From Dermanyssus gallinae (Eukaryota; Arthropoda; Arachnida; Mesostigmata; Dermanyssidae), in contig QVRM01003963.1 of assembly GCA_003439945.1 (NCBI GenBank), forward strand, positions 1-64,000: DNA of 64,000 nt. Direction: 5' to 3'. The position numbers were made by a program, and so were the translations under genes. Positions 33,985 through 45,626 of this stretch are shown here, piece after piece (the stretch's first letter is position 1; each line of letters begins with the position of its first letter). Under the pieces are notes generated by a model. That model searched no databases. It was not told the DNA's origin and saw only the letters and a program-made list of their open reading frames with translations.

Positions 33985-34140
33985 AGAAGAATTCAGAGGA
34001 TTAATCAAACTCGATTCCGAAAGACGCGTTTAAAAAATGTTTTGAGAAGTTGCAAAGAAGATGGCATACGTGCATTGCGGGGAGTATTTGGAAAATAACA
34101 AAAATACGTTGAAAAATCAAATAAATATAATTTTTTTATC
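33985..34140 (+). pseudogene. mariner-like transposase C-terminal remnant (copy at 37330-37475)
   Basis: Read in frame it gives 'DAFKKCFEKLQRRWHTCIAG', the C-terminal 'RW.KCI...G.Y.E' motif of mariner transposases. A nearly identical stretch lies at 37330-37475. Only the last 35-40 codons and flank remain. No ends were found. Confidence 0.6.
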
Positions 34141-34156
34141 TGTCCGTATTGTGATT

Positions 34157-35200
34157 TCACGTAAACTTCACGTTGCGTGTTTTCCGAAACTCTTTATATA
34201 CTATGAGTACGGCTTCAGTAAGTGGTAGTCCGTCTAAAGCAAAATCCTCTGTAAGAGTTCGTTCGCGACATAGTTCAAGAGCGAAGGTAGCCGATGCGTT
34301 TTTGGGTAGACCTAGAACGCGCTTAATATAAAGTGCCTTTAAACGGTCTAGCCTTTTCAGATCGCTAATAGTGAGAAAAGGTGCTATTGCAAGCAGGCCG
34401 TGTCGTATAATAAAGACAATTTTAAGCCTGAATATGTTTAGCACTGTCTTTAGGCAGATATCTCGAAGTTCACCGAGAAGAATGACAGTTGCTGTTGCCC
34501 TGGCTAGTATTATCTCGACATGTCTGCTAAAAAGAGAGTCGTGGCTGACGATTTTCAATGCAGTGCCATTCATTTTGATGCGGCGGTCGGCGGCGTATGC
34601 CTCCTCGGCCAAAGCGAAGGACTTTTGTGTTAGCTATGTTGATTCTTAGCCTGTTCTCTTTGCACCAATCAACTGTTTTGTTCAGGAAATACTGCAGATG
34701 TGGACGCGACTTTGCGAGGATCACTAGGTCATCTGCGTAGAAGGAGTGCGGAGCTTTCGCTTCGCGTAGAAGATCCGATAGAGTTGCTATGTACATTATA
34801 AAAAGAATCGGGTTAGCAGGATCTCCTTGGGCTAATCCTACCGTTTGCGTTAATGATGTCGTTGGTGTTATGATCTCCGTTCTTAACTATGATGGAGCTA
34901 TAACGACATGTCCCGGACAAGGTTGTACATTGCTCCGCGTATAAAAAAATTGCTACAAATGATCTCTAAAAGACGGTTCCTTGGGACAGAGTCAAATGCG
35001 GTCTTAAAATCTATGGATGCGGTATACGTCATTTCAGAATTTTGCCGACGTAGTGTTTACAGAATATTTGGTCCGGTCCTGCAGATTTATAGTTTTTCTT
35101 TGCCTTGATTTCTTGCAAAACTTCCGCTTCACTAAAATGTATAAACTCTTCTGAGTAGTCCATATCGGGCAGTGTCACCTCCCTCTTAAATAGGTTTACT
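34157..35200 (-). pseudogene. LINE reverse transcriptase fragment, family Z, copy 1
   Basis: On the minus strand, 'FYADDLVILAKSRPHLQYFL' (RT active site, 34796-34527) is followed by 'DWCKENRLRINIANTKVLRF' and, in another frame at 34612-34157, 'MNGTALKIVSHDSLFSRHVE' and 'DLKRLDRLKALYIKRVLGLP'. Upstream at 34800-35100 the RT palm ('LTQTVGLAQGDPANPILF'-type) is readable with frame changes. The same segment recurs at 38975-39930. The fragment is truncated at both ends. Confidence 0.78.
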
Positions 35201-35204
35201 CTAT

Positions 35205-35510
35205 GCACACCAATTCGTGACGCAGCATATAAATATGCCTGTGACTCACCCCTTGGGTAGCTAATCGGCTGTACCGCGTAGTGCCGCCGCTCTCGGACGC
35301 CGCCGGGGCCTGGTGATCCACTCTAAGCGATCTAGAAGACACAATAGCCAAGAGGCTCTTCTAACATAGTAGCGGCCGTTTATATACCGCATTCGATCAC
35401 CCCGCCCCCTCCACGGCGCATTACGCTACTACAACAGCGTCAACTTAGAATGTGTACCCTCTGTGCTTTCCCATCGTCTGCTTGTACCTTACGTACGTCG
35501 CCATCATCAT
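35205..35510 (+). repeat. 300-bp module, copy 1 (copy 2 at 40080-40390)
   Basis: Runs from 'tctatgcacaccaattcgtg' to 'ccttacgtacgtcg', nearly identical to 40080-40385. In both places it lies between a minus-strand LINE-Z fragment and a plus-strand LINE-Y fragment preceded by (TAA)n. It may be a 5' UTR of a LINE or an independent short element. GC-rich, with no coding frame. Confidence 0.7.
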
Positions 35511-35541
35511 CTTTATCTATATTTTATAATAATAATAATAA

Positions 35542-37120
35542 TTGAAAGAAAACTAGCCGTGGGCGATGTACGCTCTGCCGCTAGAGCCCTGCTGTCGTCA
35601 GACACATTTGCACCCGCTAGGGACTGCTCTATTTAGTCTCGGTATATCAGATCTAGTGTCGCAACTACAGAGCCCTTTCAATGTGTGGTATCTAGATGAC
35701 GCCACGCTTACCGGCCCTGCAAGTATCATCGCAACAGATTTAAGAAGAGTGCTGCAGTTTGAAGAAGACGGGGGACTGATACTGAATGCCGCAAAATGTG
35801 AGATTACTGCTGTCGGGGGCTCACTTCAGGAAAGGGAGGAAGCAATTCAGAAGATCACAGAAATACTCCCTGGTATCACGCGTGTAGAGCTAAACAACTT
35901 AGAAGTTTTGGGGGCCCCCGTAAAGCAAGACGGAATTTCGCATACACTCTCTGTGAAAAAAGAAGCCCTTACCAAAATCTGTTCACGACTGACACGCTTG
36001 CATCCTCAGGCGGCGCTGTGCATTTGGAGATATAGCCTAGGATCTTCAAGATTTAACTATATACTGCGTGCATGCCCTGCTTTAGCGTGCCCCGAAGAAT
36101 TAACGGCGTATGATGACGTCGGCAGAGACATACTTAGTGAAGTCCTAAACGTAAATTTAGAAGAGAACACCTGGCAGAGAGCAAGTCTTCCGATACGTGA
36201 AGGTGGTCTGGGAATAAGGAGTGCCACTGAACTAGCTCCTTCTAGCTACGCTGCTTCACTGGTGCAATTTGGTCCGGTGGCAGCTTCGTTAGTGGAAGAG
36301 GCAGTTCGACCACAAATAAGATATGAAACCAGTAAAGCACGGGACACTATTAGAACCATGCTAGACCCGGGCCCTTTAGAATAATATCCTAGCCAACATT
36401 ACCTAGATAAGCTTAAAAGCAAAAAAAGAGCAGAGAAATCTTAGACGAGCTTGTTTCCCGGAGAGACCGCGCCGTATTCTTAGCGGCACAAGATAACTTC
36501 AGTGGAGGTTGGCTTAAAGCCTTACCCTCGCCTCAGCTCGGCACCATGCTGGATCCCAACTCTTTCCGCATGATGTCAGCACTTAGAATCGGCGCTAGCG
36601 TCTGCGAGCCGTTTCAGTGCAAACTGTGTGGGGAGATGGTAGATTCAAGTGGCCTACACCCACTGAGTTGCCCGAAGAGCGCCGGTAGATCGTCCAGACA
36701 TGCTGAACTAAACGGTGTGATCATCAGGTCCCTTAGGAAAGCCGGTATACCATTCACACTTGAACCGAGAGGTTTAGTGTCCGCTGGCGAAAAAAGACCT
36801 GATGGGGTGACCATTGCATTATCGTCACATGGAAAGTCCCTAGCTTAGGATGCAACGGTTTCGTGCACAACCGCGGCTTTCTATTTACACCACAGCTCTG
36901 TTGAGCCGGGGTGGGTAGCAAAGCACGCGGACGCCAGAAAACGGTTTAAATATGCTGGACTGGAAACAAGATACATATTTGTGCCTATCGTCATGGAGAC
37001 ACTAGCTGACCAATCAGCAAGGGAACCGAAGCATTTCTCAAATATTTAAGTAAGCGAATTCAGGAGGTCACGAACGACCGAAGAGAGGGTCATATTTTAG
37101 GCGCCCTGGAGTGAACTAAT
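35542..37120 (+). pseudogene. LINE family Y, copy b (internally deleted)
   Basis: Starts abruptly after (TAA)n with sequence equal to 43541-43612, then jumps to sequence equal to 44155 onward, so about 540 bp containing the RT fingers is missing. It keeps 'FNVWYLDDATLTGP' (the Y-L-D-D active site) in a 272-codon frame to 36384. Then in another frame (36546-36848) come 'CKLCGEMVDSSGLHPLSC' and 'EKRPDGVTIALSSHGKSLA', the zinc and RLE-like region, broken by a TAG. The copy ends near 37120 and is followed by the 3' tail and (TAA)n. Confidence 0.8.
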
Positions 37121-37178
37121 TATTTTAAAAAACTTTGCAATAATACGTTCAGACCTCACAACTGTAACATTGTTTAAC

Positions 37179-37282
<104 letters not shown>

Positions 37283-37329
37283 TATTCATTTTTCAATGTA
37301 ATCAATCACTCCCAGTCAGAAGAATTCAC

Positions 37330-37475
37330 AGAATTAATCAAGCTCGATTTCGAAAGACGCGTTTAAAAAATGTTTCGAAAAGTGGCAAAGAAGATGGCAT
37401 ACGTGCATTGCGGGGAGTATCTGAAAAAGAACAAAAACACGTTGGAAAATCAAATATTATTTTGCATATGTATCA
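37330..37475 (+). pseudogene. mariner-like transposase C-terminal remnant, second copy
   Basis: Near-identical to 33985-34140. It marks the left edge of the second compound block and is followed by a (TA)n run at 37486-37533. Confidence 0.6.
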
Positions 37476-37483
37476 GAACTTTT

Positions 37484-37485
<2 letters not shown>

Positions 37486-37533
<48 letters not shown>
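37486..37533. repeat. (TA)n microsatellite
   Basis: Pure TA alternation of about 48 bases next to the mariner remnant. Confidence 0.95.
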
Positions 37534-37536
<3 letters not shown>

Positions 37537-37919
37537 GGGCAAATCTTTTAAGTTCGTCTGTATGTTTATGTTACTTTCCGTTTCTGGTAGGTCATTAGCA
37601 GGATGGGAGCAAGACGCGCGTGTCGAAACAAGCGTCCACATAGTAACGAACTCTTCAGGAAATCAGGGTTAAGAAAGTTGAATTGCTGCTGCTTGCCCGG
37701 CACTTCACGATTGCGTTCATCATACAGATGAAATAACAGCCGAACGCACAAAAACAGAGTAACGGCAACAACTGTACCAACAAGCAGACTAATAACAAAA
37801 AAAAAAACAGCATCACGAATCACGAACAACCACAACAACAGTAATGACGGTTTTTTGCTTGACCAAGGGTCACTGTGTGACGGCAGTGACAACGGTAGCA
37901 ATGGCAGACTCAATATTTT

Positions 37920-38201
37920 GTGGTGGCGACGTGGTCCAGGAGCTAGTGCACTAATCATGGCTGTCATCTATTGTGGTGTCGCCGGTTCGATCCCTGTTGT
38001 TGATCGAATTTTCTTTGAACGACGCTTATTGAGAATAGATGAGAAACCATACCGCAGCTGAGAGTCTGCGGCCATGCTGCCACAAGGACTGTTGGGGAAG
38101 CCCTAGATATCCTAACATGTCCGGCCCTCGGTGCATTGAAGATATACCTCAGGTTAAGTTCCAAGCCCGTAAGGGACGGACGATGGTCTAGAATTAAAAG
38201 A
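37920..38201 (+). mobile_element. tRNA-derived SINE (family A), copy 1
   Basis: A 282-bp element whose head reads 'gtggcgacgtggtccaggag' (A-box-like) and then 'gccggttcgatccctgttg', with the pol III B box GGTTCGATCCC about 55 bases on. The body is shared with the element at 54670-54971 (opposite strand) up to an A-rich 'ctagaattaaaa' end. It is flanked by an imperfect 13-bp target duplication (37907-37919 and 38202-38214, two mismatches), typical of LINE-mobilised SINEs. The 37534-37906 stretch before it has no recognised gene. Confidence 0.75.
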
Positions 38202-38214
38202 GAGTCAATGTTTT

Positions 38215-38970
38215 ACGCTGCCACATAGTGAATGCATCATTCAGCAAAACAAGGGAAATACAATTACAATGCGAAGAAGTAACGACGATGTGCATTTGTG
38301 GAGTTGCCAACCACAAATGCTTTTGCCGATATTGATCAAACGGATGACCATCAATGGGATAGATAGATAGATAGACACGCAGAAAGAGTGTATAAACTAT
38401 TGTAGTGTCCACCACCCCCATGACCGGCAGGTGACCGTTACGTGTTCGCCATTCTCTCGCTCAAGCAACACACTTTCTCTGTCTGGCTTGCATCAACGAC
38501 TACTGACTCATTTATTCTCATGCCTCCTTATATACTCACAGATTGCCCGCGCATTTAGTGACTTCCCGCGTCTTCGCTAGTAGGGTGGCGGCATCCTCTA
38601 CTTGGCGCCATGTGCTTAGCTTGCATCGGCATTGCCGCCAACCGACGCTGTCTACGCCCGCGCTGTTTAACGGACACTGCTATCCTACAACTATATCTAA
38701 CTAACTAACTAAACTCGACTTCTGATCGAAGTCACGCTAAAGAAACGAGGACGATAACAACGACAAGAGCCGATACATATTTATCCACTATAATACTGGT
38801 AGCCGTATACATCAGATGTTGCGCGAAATCTACACTGATCCTATGTAATGTGTACGAGATTGTAGTGACGATGTGTCTATTTCGGTGCACACAAGTATAA
38901 TGGTATCTATCATTATCACCTGCTCCACAAAATCTACACACACAACCATCGACCTCAAAACACTGTCCCC
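38215..38970. other. Unassigned stretch between repeats
   Basis: No recognisable coding frame. It contains a short GATA run near 38361 and AT-rich sequence. A 69-codon minus frame at 38732-38941 shows no known motif. Confidence 0.4.
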
Positions 38971-38974
38971 CACA

Positions 38975-39930
38975 CTAGACATAGCCCGCGCTTAATATAA
39001 AGTGTCTTTAAACGGTCTAGCCTTTTTAGATCGCTAATAGTGAAAAAAGGTGCTATTGCAAGCAGGCCGTATCGTATAATAGAGACAATTTTAAGCCTGA
39101 ATATGTTTAGCGCTGTCTTCAGGTCGATATCTCGAAGTTCACCGAGAAGAATGACAGTTGCTGTTGCCCTGGCTAGTATTATCTCGACATGTCTGCTAAA
39201 ATGAGAGTCGTGGCTGACGATTTCCAATGCAGTGCCATTCATTTTGATGCGGCGGTCGGCTGCGGCGTATGCCCCTCCTCGGCCAAAGCGAAGGACTTTT
39301 GTTTTAGCTATGTTGATTGTTAGCCTGTTCTCTTTGCACCAATCAACTGTTTTGTTCAGGAAATACTGCAGGTGTTGACGCGACTTTGCGAGGATGACTA
39401 GGTCATCTGCGTAGAAGGCGTGCAGAGCTTTCGCTTCGCGTAGAAGATTCGATAGAATTAATAATAAAGTACATTATAAAAAGAATCGGGCTAGCAGGAT
39501 CTCCTTGGGCCAATCCTACAGTTAGCGTTAATGATGTCGTTGGTGTAATGATCTCCGTCCTTAAGTATGATAGAGCTATAGTGACATGTCCCGGACAAGA
39601 TTGCACATTGCTCCGCGTATGAAAAATTTGCTACAAATGATCTCTAAAAGACGGTCCCTTGGGACAGAGACAAATGCGGTCTTAAAATCTATGAATGCGG
39701 TATACGTTATTTCTCTATTTTGGCGACGTAGTGTTCATAGAATATCTGGTACGGTCCTGCAGATTTATGGTTTTTCTTTGCCTTGATTGCTTGCATAACT
39801 TTCGCTTCAGTGAAATGTATAAACTCCTCTGAGCAGTCCATATCGGGCAGTGTCACCTCCCTCTTTAATAGGTTTGTTAAATGCCTTTGCCACTCCTCGT
39901 CGTTAATTAGCGGGTTAGCTTCTTTGGGTC
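38975..39930 (-). pseudogene. LINE reverse transcriptase fragment, family Z, copy 2
   Basis: Same sequence as 34157-35200 with scattered substitutions and small insertions. Readable pieces include 'MNGTALEIVSHDSHFSRHVE', the RT palm 'LTVGLAQGDPASPILFIMYF' (39606-39403) and part of the active-site region. Frame changes in both copies show it is dead. It is followed to the right by extra sequence, a (TA)n run (39987-40036) and module copy 2. Confidence 0.78.
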
Positions 39931-39983
39931 TCTTAGGTAAAAGCAGCCAGGGTTTTTTACACTATTTTGTATCAATCACAGGC

Positions 39984-39986
<3 letters not shown>

Positions 39987-40036
<50 letters not shown>
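39987..40036. repeat. (TA)n microsatellite
   Basis: Pure TA alternation of about 50 bases between LINE Z copy 2 and module copy 2. Confidence 0.95.
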
Positions 40037-40038
<2 letters not shown>

Positions 40039-40079
40039 ACAACTGCCATACTGAACATCTCACGTCCATACCTAGCCTA

Positions 40080-40390
40080 CTCTATGCACACCAATTCGTG
40101 ACGCAGCATATTAATATGCCTGACTGTGACTCACCCCTTGGGTAGCTAATCGGCTGTACCGCGTAGTGCCGCCGCTCTCGGACGCCGCCGGGGCCTGGTG
40201 ATCCACTCTAAGCGATCTAGAAGACACAGTAGCCAAGATGCTCTTCTAACATAGTAGCGGCCGTTTATATACCGCATTCGATCACCCCGCCCCCTCTACG
40301 GCGCATTACGCTACTACAACGGCGTCAACCTAGATTGTGTACCCTCTGTGCTTTCCCATCGTCTGCTTGTACCTTACGTACGTCGCTTTG
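40080..40390 (+). repeat. 300-bp module, copy 2
   Basis: Near-identical to 35205-35510. It continues about 70 bases further ('ggactccggggtcgccaccg') before a (TAA)n run at 40458-40487. Confidence 0.7.
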
Positions 40391-40455
40391 GACTCCGGGG
40401 TCGCCACCGTCTGCTCTAAGTTTATGGCGCGCTATAATTATCTGTGACAATCACC

Positions 40456-40487
<32 letters not shown>

Positions 40488-40488
<1 letters not shown>

Positions 40489-41150
40489 CTGGACCCGAAC
40501 TCCTTCCGCATGGTGTCAGCCCTTAGAATAGGCGCCCCCGTCTGCCAGCCCTTCTCATGTCTGCGATGCGGCCAACCTGTTGACTCCGACGGGTTACACC
40601 CGTTAAGTTGTCTGAAAAGTTTCAGCAGAATGACAAGACACGCTGAACTTAACGCCATAGTTAGAAGAGCTCTTAGAAGGGCAGGGATACCATCTCCACC
40701 AGAGCCGAATGGTCTTAATGGCAGCAGTGAGCTGCGGCCTGACGGGGTCACTATCCCGCTGTGGTCACACGGAAAAAGCCTTGTATGGGATGTAACAGTT
40801 TCATGCACGGCGGCCTTATCGTGTTTACGCCACAGCGCCATTGAGTCGGCATGGGTAGCAGAGCGCGCGCATTCTGGAAAACAAAGAAATTATCTCAAGT
40901 TATCTAGAAGCGACCACTTTGTACCCATTACACTAGAGACGCTCGGCTTCATCAGCTCAGGTACAGCAAAAATCCTGAAAGATATCGGAAAACGAATAGC
41001 AGAAGTTACTGGCGATCGACGCGAGGCCACGTTTTTGAGACAGATGATGTCTTTGGCCGTTTGTAGAGGAAATGTGGCTTCCATCATAGGCGCTATGAAT
41101 TCACAGGAAGCGACCAGAGCAGGATGAACCTGGCATAAACGTTCATACCC
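40488..41150 (+). pseudogene. LINE family Y relative, C-terminal domain (copy d)
   Basis: A long open frame to 41127 encodes 'MLDPNSFRMVSALRIGAPVC', the zinc motif 'CLRCGQPVDSDGLHPLSC...RHAELN', and '[19 protein letters not shown]' (RLE-like PD...D). It then reaches 'FVPITLETLGFISSGTAKIL', 'EVTGDRREATFLRQMMSLAV' and a stop. It is more complete here than in the other copies and shows the true C-terminus of the family. The RT part is absent (5' truncated). Its 3' end runs into a short (TAA)n at 41156-41176. It differs from copy e at many positions, so it is a different subfamily. Confidence 0.82.
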
Positions 41151-41508
41151 CACAATTGTAATAATAATAATAATAAGTAAGGCAAGATGGTTCCATAATA
41201 CAGCCAGTTGTCTGCTCCAAAGCGCCGATGAATCGGCACAGCGCGCCGAATCGCCGTTAGCTTTGTCAACGGCAAGTTGTTCATTTTACACATCTCGGCC
41301 AGGATCACCCGCCGTCTGCTGTAGCAGGCCTGACTATTCCCCGCTTTCATCTCGTGCTTCTTCGCCGCTTCCCTGCCGCGCAGCTAGCAGACGGATCGGC
41401 GACGGCGGAAGTCATATTTGTGGTGCAAAGTGCTTTAGAACCAAAACATCTTAGAGAGAATCAGCTACTACCAAAGAGAACCAGCGGAGAAAGGCCAGGC
41501 TAGCAGGT

Positions 41509-42919
41509 ATGATGGAGAGGGCTCTCGAAAGTGAAGATGCCTCTCATATGGAGGACGATCCGACAGGTCCACCTAGTGAAACAGCAGTTTCTGCTGGAGA
41601 GGATGGAGGCTGCTCTACTGTTCCAACAAGAATGGATAAAGCCGTCATGGCTGCGGCCAGGAAAGTGGCCAAGGAGAACGCCGCATCGGGTACACATATT
41701 CGACGAAGAGTCGCTAATTTGGAAGCGCTTGCTGATCCCGAGATTATCTTTCAATGTCCGAATAACCCGTCCGCACTGAAGACTGTCAGCCTACTAAAAG
41801 TATATAATGAAATAAGGCAATCTTTGCCGGGAGCGCATGCGCGTATCACCATGCAAGGAAAGCTAGCGATCCGCGTCAAAGAACCAACCCAGGTCGCAAT
41901 TGCAAAACGCTAAAAATGGTTTGCGGGGTCTCAATATCTCATTGTGAAGATACGTCAGCGTTCTGGGGACGAATCTCCGGTGTTAATCCCCAGTTTACCG
42001 AAAAAGATCTGCTTGAATGTTTGAAAGATCAAGGTGTAAGCCAAGTAAAACGGGAAAAATTTGCTGTGGTCACACAGGACAATGGAGGCAAAACAACGAA
42101 GGGCTGGAAAAACTCCGCGAGGGTACGACTAAGATTCGATACCATGTCTCAGAGGTTACCATCGTCGACAAAATATTTAAAGTAACGTTATGTACAGGGT
42201 CTCCTTTGCAATGCTTAAAATGCCATAAGTACGGACATAAGGCTACCGATTGTCAAAAACAAGCTGAACCCACGTGCAGAAAGTGCGGCCGCCTAGGACA
42301 CCAATTATGGGAATGCCATGATAAGGCCCGCTGTGTCAACTGTGGCGGGACCCATGCTTCCAACGATAACAATTGTGGTGTGAGACGAATATATTCCGAA
42401 GCACAAAGAGTGAAGCTTTACGAGAAAGTATTCACCCGTCTCCCCGTCAAGGACGATTTTCCTTCAATGAATCAAGTCGTAGACAAAAAGAATAAAACCT
42501 CGACAGATGGACAGAAGTCTTATGCTGATGCCGCACGACCTACAGCAATTATGGGTCCTACACAAATAATGCACAAAGACGGTGAGACCGTGCTTTGTCA
42601 CCTCCCCCCACCGAGATTTAGAAAAAGTGTGGACCAAAAGAAACAAGCATCGAATAAACAACCGGAAAGACTGCAGCCGAAGTCTCAAGAACAAACATTT
42701 AAAGGATCTTCAAACATCGTGAACGGAATTCTTAAGATATGGAAAATCTTTAAGACCCTACTTTCTAAATGGCTAGAAGAGAACCAAGACTTCAATAGAG
42801 CTGTATCTTTTCTTGAGTCGGAGGCAGGAAAGGCCTTTATGACAGCCGTCTTAGATGGCTCCAAAGAAGTGCCTTTGATTCAAACAGAAAACACGAGTAT
42901 CGATAAGAACCATACATAA
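41509..42919 (+). pseudogene. LINE Y ORF1: gag-like protein with three zinc knuckles, frameshifted
   Basis: Starts MMERALESEDASHMEDD at 41509 and reads to 41913 with 'PSALKTVSLLKVYNEIRQSL'. It continues in other frames with 'TSAFWGRISGVNPQFTEKDL' (41916-42185) and, from about 42180 to 42919, the knuckles CLKCHKYGHKATDC, CRKCGRLGHQLWEC and CVNCGGTHASNDNNC and a basic C-terminus. The fold order matches jockey-type gag proteins. Frame changes near 41910 and 42180 disable it. The stop at 42917-42919 abuts the ORF2 ATG at 42920. Confidence 0.82.
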
Positions 42920-45626
42920 ATGACTTTACAACCATCCCATCCCGACGGATTCATAACAGACGAAGACTCTAGACTGAACTCCCCACTATCCCAGACCCTT
43001 TATACCTGCACACACTGCGGTCGCGCCTTGAGAACCTCACAGGGCTTGCGGGCGCACATAACACGTCTACACCCCCCGGCATCCATACGCAATCAACATC
43101 TAAGACCCTTTCAACCACACCCGACTGATTCATCCAATACGCCTTCTCCTCTTCATACTTCTTCTATGGATTCCTCATCAGCCAACCCAGAGACACTGGC
43201 TCAAACCTTAGCGCAGGCACGTCGAGATCTCAACATTACCAGGGTCATACCTCGGGTAGCGAGAGAAGCCTGCGCCGCAGCTTTCGCAAAAGGCGTTGAA
43301 TAATTTCAACTCAAAGCTGCATCTTGAAAGCTGGAATAGCCTAATGTCTGCTCCATCTTTAATGCTGGCCTTACCGCATAGAAAAAAATCATGAAGCCAC
43401 ACTAACCAGAATAATCAAAGACAATGTGTGAGTGCTCGAACAAAAGAGTCTGGAAAGTCTTCTGCAGACAGTTTCAAAGACCCCAATTAAAAGACTAGAC
43501 GGCTTAGCTGGAGACAGGCAGAGCGTGTCTATAGCTGAAAGAAAACTAGCCGAGGGCTATGTACGCTCTGCCGCTAGAGCCCTGCTGTCATCAGACACAT
43601 TTGCACCACGTAACTCTCGCACAGAGCGTGAATTAATAAACAAACACCCGCCACCACCGGCCGTCTGCCAGGAGCGCTTAAAAACCTTCGATCAACCTAC
43701 AGTTGGATACTGCGAGAACGTCGAAAATTCGGCGATCTTAGAGGCAATTCGCTCATTCCCTGTTGCAAGCGGAGCCGGACTGGATGGACTGCGACCACGT
43801 CATCTGCGTGATACGTTGAATCAAACTGTTCCTTTGTCAGAATGCCTGCTAAATGATCTGAGCATTTTCCTGGGTAGAGTGTTAAACGGTACATTACCTA
43901 AATTTTGTCTACCAGTATTTTATGGTGCAAATCTTACAGCTCTTAAGAAAAAGACAACTCTATAAGGCCCATAGCTTGTGGACTGACTCTGCGTAGGATT
44001 GCTGCAAAGATAGCAATGGCGAGAAATAAAAAGACAATTTTGACAGCAATTCTGCCTAATCAGGATGGTCTGGCAAAGTTACAGAGATACTTCACTTTTA
44101 ACCTGGGGCACAACTTCAGCATTGCGTTCGGAAGCAGGCATTCAGCAGGGTGACCCGCTAGAGCCTGCTCTATTTAGTCTCGGTATATCAGATCTAGTAT
44201 CGCAACTACAGAGCCCTTTCAACGTGTGGTATCTAGATGACGCCACGCATGCCGGCCCTCAAGTATCATCGCAGCAGATTTAAGAAGAGTGCTGCAGTTT
44301 GAAGAAGACGGGGGACTGACACTGAATGCCGCAAAATGTGAGATTACTGCTGTCGGGGGCTCATTTCAGGAGAGGGAGGAAGCAATTCAGAAGATCACAG
44401 AAAGACTCCCTGGTATCACGCGTGTAGAGCTAAACAACTTAGAAGTTTTGGGGGCCCCCGTAAAGCAAGACGGAATTTTGCATACACTCTCTGTGAAAAA
44501 AAAGCCCTTACCAAAATTCGTCCACGACTGACACGCTTGCATCCTCAGGCTGCACTGTGCATTTGGAGATATAGCCTAGGGTCTTCAGGATTTAACTATA
44601 TACTGCGTGCATGTCCTGCTTTGATGTGCCCCGAAGAATTAACGGCGTATGATGACGTCAGCAGAGACATACTTAGTGAAGTCCTAAACGTAAATTTAGA
44701 AGAGAACACCTGGCAGAGAGAAAGTCTTTCGATACGTGAAGGTGGTCTGGGAGTAAGGAGCGCCACTGACCTAGCTCTGGTCTGCTACGCTGCTTCACTG
44801 GTGCAATTTGGTCCGGTGGCAGCTTCGTTAGTGGAACAGGCAGTTCGACCACAAATAAGATATGAAACTAGTAAAGCACGGGACACTATTAGAACCATGC
44901 TAGACCCGGGCCCTTTAGAAGAATTTCCTTAGAGAGAAATCTTAGACGAGCTTGTTTCCCGGAGAGACCGCGCCGTATTCTCAACCGCTCAAGGTAACTT
45001 CAGTGGGGGTTGGTTAAAGCCTTACCCTCGCCTCAGCTCGGCACCATGCTGGATCCCAACACTTTCCGCATGTTGTCAGCACTTAGAATCGGCGCTTGAG
45101 TCTGCGAGCCGTTTCAGTGCAAACTGTGTGGAGAGCTGGTAGATTCCAGTGGCCTACACCCACTGAGTTGCCCGAAGAGCGCCGGTAGATCGTCCAGACA
45201 TGCTGAACTAAACAGTGTGATTATAAGGTCCCTTAAAAAGCCGGTATACCATCTACACTTGAACCGAGAGGTTTAGTGTCCCCTGGCAAAGAAAGACCTG
45301 ATTGGGTGACCATTGCATTATGGTCACATGGGAAGTCCCTAGCATGGGATGCAACGGTTTCGTGCACAACCGCGGCTTCCTATTTACACCATAGCTCCGT
45401 TGAGTCGGGGTGGGTAACAATACACGCGGACGCCAGAAAACGGGTTAAAGATGCTGGACTGGAAACTAGATATATTTTTGTGCGTATTGCCATGGAGACA
45501 CTAGGACCAATCAGCAAAGGAACCGAAGCATTTCTCAGAAGAGGGTCAATTCTTAAGGCAAGCGTTGTCCTTGGCCGTTTGCAGAGGGAACACGGCATCT
45601 ATTTTAGGCGCCATAGAGTGAACTAA
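42920..45626 (+). pseudogene. LINE Y ORF2: C2H2 finger, reverse transcriptase, zinc motif, RLE-like domain
   Basis: The N-terminus MTLQPSHPDGF precedes one C2H2 finger 'CTHCGRALRTSQGLRAHITR'. After a stop near 43303 and frame changes come 'ASGAGLDGLRPRHLRDTL' and 'FYGANLTALKKK' (43432-43965), then 'EAGIQQGDPLEPALFSLGI' and the active site 'VWYLDDATHAGP' (44065-44283), then the thumb with 'LTLNAAKCEITAVGG'. The C-terminal part holds 'CKLCGELVDSSGLHPLSC...RHAELN' and '[19 protein letters not shown]' with 'ATVSCT'. This last block resembles the zinc plus PD-(D/E)xK endonuclease of R2-clade LINEs. At least five frame breaks. Confidence 0.8.
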
